Source of the DNA: Bradyrhizobium sp. AZCC 1610
Lineage (GTDB): Bacteria > Pseudomonadota > Alphaproteobacteria > Rhizobiales > Xanthobacteraceae
Reading direction: 5' to 3'
DNA: 64,000 bases
Assembly: GCF_036924515.1 (NCBI RefSeq)
Contig: NZ_JAZHRR010000001.1
Location: 1,397,001-1,461,000, forward strand
Part shown: positions 61,900 through 64,000 of the stretch, one piece after another
Layout: each line of letters begins with the position of its first letter
Position numbering within the stretch: position 1 is the stretch's first letter
Made by a program: the position numbers and the translations under genes
Notes under the pieces: generated by a model
What the model saw: only the letters and a program-made list of their open reading frames with translations
Databases searched by the model: none
What the model was told of the DNA's origin: nothing

Positions 61900-63585
61900 A
61901 TGTCAGGTCAAACTCCCAGCCCAACCCTTGGCCCGTCGGGCCATATCGATGACTTTGCGCGGCGCAATCTGCCGCCGTTCGAACAATGGCCGGATCTGCT
62001 GCTCGACCGGCCCGAGTTTCAATATCCGGAATACCTGAATGCCGCGGTCGAGCTGACCGACCGCATCGTCGAAAAAGGCTGGGGCGACCGGATTGCGCTG
62101 ATCGGCAACGGCCGCCAGCGCACTTACAAGGAACTGGCTGACTGGTCCAACCGCCTCGCGCATGCGCTGGTGGAGAACTACGGCGTCAAGCCCGGCAATC
62201 GCGTCCTGATCCGATCCGGCAACAACCCGGCGCTGGTCGCGGCCTGGCTTGCGGCCACCAAGGCCGGCGCCGTCGTCGTCAACACCATGCCGATGCTGCG
62301 CGCCGGCGAACTGGGCAAGATCGTCGACAAGGCCGAGATCGCGCTGGCGCTGACCGACAGCCGCATTGCCGATGAACTGGTCGCGTGCGCGAAGACCAGC
62401 CGTTTTCTCAAGCAGGTGGTGAATTTCGACGGCACGTCCAACCATGATGCCGAGCTCGACCGGGTGGCGCTGAACAAGCCGGTGAAGTTCGACGCCGTGA
62501 AAACGGGACGCGACGATGTTGCTCTGCTGGGATTCACCTCGGGGACCACGGGCGAACCCAAGGCGACGATGCATTTCCATCGCGACCTCATGATCGTTGC
62601 GGACGGTTACGCCAGGGAAGTCCTCAACGTCACTGAGGATGATGTGTTCGTCGGCTCGCCGCCGCTGGCCTTTACGTTCGGGCTCGGCGGTCTTGCGATT
62701 TTCCCGTTGCGGTTCGGCGCGACGGCAACGCTGTTGGAAAACGCGGCGCCGCCCGAGATGGTCAAGATCATCGAGACCTACAAGGCGACGATCTGCTTTA
62801 CCTCGCCAACCGCGTATCGCGCGATGATAGCCGCGATGGACAACGGCGCCGATCTCTCGTCGCTGCGGATCGCGGTCTCCGCCGGTGAAACCTTGCCGGC
62901 GCTGGTATTCGAAAACTGGACCCGCAAGACCGGCAAGACCATCCTCGACGGCATCGGTTCGACGGAGCTGCTGCACATTTTCATCACCAACCGCGTCGGC
63001 GATGCGATCGCGGGAACGACGGGACATCCGGTCGCGGGCTACGAGGCAAAAATCGTCGACGACGACATGAACGAATTGCCGCCCGATACCGTCGGCAAGC
63101 TTGCGGTGCGCGGGCCAACCGGGTGCCGTTATCTCGCCGACAGCAGGCAATCGAACTATGTGCGCGACGGCTGGAATCTGACCGGCGATTCCTTTGTTCG
63201 CGACGCGAATGGACGGTTGTCCTTTGTTGCCCGCTCAGACGACATGATCGTTTCCTCCGGCTACAACATCGCCGGTCCCGAGGTCGAAGCGGCGTTGCTG
63301 TCGCATCCTGCCGTCGCCGAATGCGGCGTGGTCGGCGCGCCCGACGAGGCGCGCGGCATGATCGTCAAGGCCTATGTTGTTCTGGCGGGTGGCGCCATGG
63401 GCGACGCCGCGCTGACGCAGGCGTTGCAGGATCACGTCAAACAGACCATTGCACCGTACAAATATCCGCGTGCGATCGAATATGTCGCGCAACTGCCGAA
63501 GACCGAAACCGGCAAGCTGAGGCGCTTTGCGCTGAGGCAGATGGCCACGGCCGGCCGGGCGTCGCCAAGCGTCGCCGCGGAATAA
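61900..63585 (+). CDS. Benzoate/2-aminobenzoate-CoA ligase family enzyme
   Basis: A 561-aa AMP-forming acid-CoA ligase. The P-loop-like motif is FTSGTTGEPKATMHFHRD (about 210). Then come TVCFTSP-type ICFTSPTAYRAM, GIGSTELLHIFITN (about 351-364), the hinge and A8 motif RSDDMIVSSGYNIAGPEVEAAL, and catalytic Lys near the end in LPKTETGKLRRFAL. The sequence type matches benzoate-/2-aminobenzoate-CoA ligases. It supplies the aryl-CoA for the fused monooxygenase/reductase. It is followed closely by the RidA-family gene. Confidence 0.9.
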   Translation: MSGQTPSPTLGPSGHIDDFARRNLPPFEQWPDLLLDRPEFQYPEYLNAAVELTDRIVEKGWGDRIALIGNGRQRTYKELADWSNRLAHALVENYGVKPGNRVLIRSGNNPALVAAWLAATKAGAVVVNTMPMLRAGELGKIVDKAEIALALTDSRIADELVACAKTSRFLKQVVNFDGTSNHDAELDRVALNKPVKFDAVKTGRDDVALLGFTSGTTGEPKATMHFHRDLMIVADGYAREVLNVTEDDVFVGSPPLAFTFGLGGLAIFPLRFGATATLLENAAPPEMVKIIETYKATICFTSPTAYRAMIAAMDNGADLSSLRIAVSAGETLPALVFENWTRKTGKTILDGIGSTELLHIFITNRVGDAIAGTTGHPVAGYEAKIVDDDMNELPPDTVGKLAVRGPTGCRYLADSRQSNYVRDGWNLTGDSFVRDANGRLSFVARSDDMIVSSGYNIAGPEVEAALLSHPAVAECGVVGAPDEARGMIVKAYVVLAGGAMGDAALTQALQDHVKQTIAPYKYPRAIEYVAQLPKTETGKLRRFALRQMATAGRASPSVAAE

Positions 63586-63609
63586 CGCCTAACCTGATGG
63601 AGAAAGCCG

Positions 63610-64000
63610 GTGACCGCCCCCAAAGGCCCCACGCTGAGCGTGGTGCCTAATCCCAAGACCGATACCTCGCCGTCGCAAGTGTTGCAGCCGAGCGGCTGGC
63701 CGATGCCGAAAGGATACGCCAACGGCATGGCCGCCGATGGCCGGCTTGTGGTGACCGGCGGTGTGATCGGCTGGGACACGCAGGGCCGCCTGGCACCCGA
63801 TTTCGTTGCGCAAGTGCGTCAGACGCTCTCCAACATTGCCGATATCCTCGCCGAGGGCGGCGCCGGGCCCGAGCATCTCGTGCGCCTGACCTGGTATGTC
63901 GTCGACATCGAGGAATATCTCGCGAGCCTGAAAGAGCTCGGCCGCGTCTATCGCGAGATTTTTGGCGCGCATTATCCGGCGATGGCGCTGGTGCAAGTGG
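63610..64000 (+). CDS. RidA-family protein (partial, cut by window end)
   Basis: The first 130 codons of a YjgF/YER057c/UK114 (RidA) protein. GTG start with GGAG upstream, 24 bases after the ligase. Visible text: VLQPSGWPMPKGYANGMAADGRLVVTGGVIGWDTQGRLA, QVRQTLSNIADILAEGGAGPEHLVRLTWYVVDIEEYLASLKELGRVYREIFG, and YPAMALVQV. RidA proteins speed hydrolysis of enamines or imines to ketones and ammonia. A dedicated member here fits hydrolysis of the 2-amino-5-oxo-cyclohexene-type intermediate expected from 2-aminobenzoyl-CoA. The C-terminus, including the usual Arg-containing active segment, lies beyond the window. Confidence 0.9.
   Translation, partial: MTAPKGPTLSVVPNPKTDTSPSQVLQPSGWPMPKGYANGMAADGRLVVTGGVIGWDTQGRLAPDFVAQVRQTLSNIADILAEGGAGPEHLVRLTWYVVDIEEYLASLKELGRVYREIFGAHYPAMALVQV

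Overview
The window reads as chromosomal DNA of a Bradyrhizobium-like alphaproteobacterium (Nitrobacteraceae/Rhizobiales). This rests on high GC, many multi-sensor two-component systems, Rhizobiales-type dispersed palindromes, and gene families such as DUF992 and urt/fmd amide utilisation. The species assignment is inference, because no rRNA or intact tRNA is present.

Layout. 0.2-4.5 kb: a Tat-signal amidohydrolase, a GreA/Rnk-like factor, an orphan HerA-type ATPase and a small membrane protein. 4.7-9.6 kb: an SDR, a LysR regulator, a dctA-type transporter broken by a one-base frameshift, and two ureide catabolism genes (ureidoglycolate lyase, ureidoglycine aminohydrolase). 9.6-21.9 kb: a nitrogen-scavenging island. 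A hybrid histidine kinase whose N-terminus is a whole NCS1-type permease, plus its LuxR-type response regulator, is divergent from urtABCDE, fmdA, fmdB and amiE. 22-35 kb: small secreted proteins, an exported amidohydrolase, an OmpR/EnvZ-type pair, a DUF992 protein, a degenerate tRNA-Gln-like fragment, an MHYT sensor kinase, a thiolase, and a LuxR regulator with a degenerate receiver.

34.6-43.6 kb: the most unusual block. It holds an RNxxxH-containing helical protein, a Q/N/D low-complexity protein, a 644-aa protein with a private Asn-rich repeat, a type I secretion ABC transporter with a polyglycine N-terminal extension, an HlyD-type adaptor and an acetyltransferase-TPR fusion. It looks like a type I secretion system with its own non-RTX substrates. 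44-49.7 kb: a phospholipase D-VTT fusion coupled to an EEP-family hydrolase, then a DapA-family lyase divergent from a CoA-transferase.

50.4-64.0 kb: an aromatic-acid cluster best explained as aerobic 2-aminobenzoate (anthranilate) degradation through CoA thioesters. It contains an acid-CoA ligase, a fused monooxygenase/reductase, SDR and enoyl-CoA hydratase, extra flavoenzymes, two paralogous cupins, an ABC-type binding protein, MarR and AraC regulators, and a RidA-family gene cut by the window end. Five copies of a related AT-rich palindrome (core TTNAARYYTAWA) sit before these genes and look like a shared operator. Three REP-like palindromes are interspersed in this cluster.
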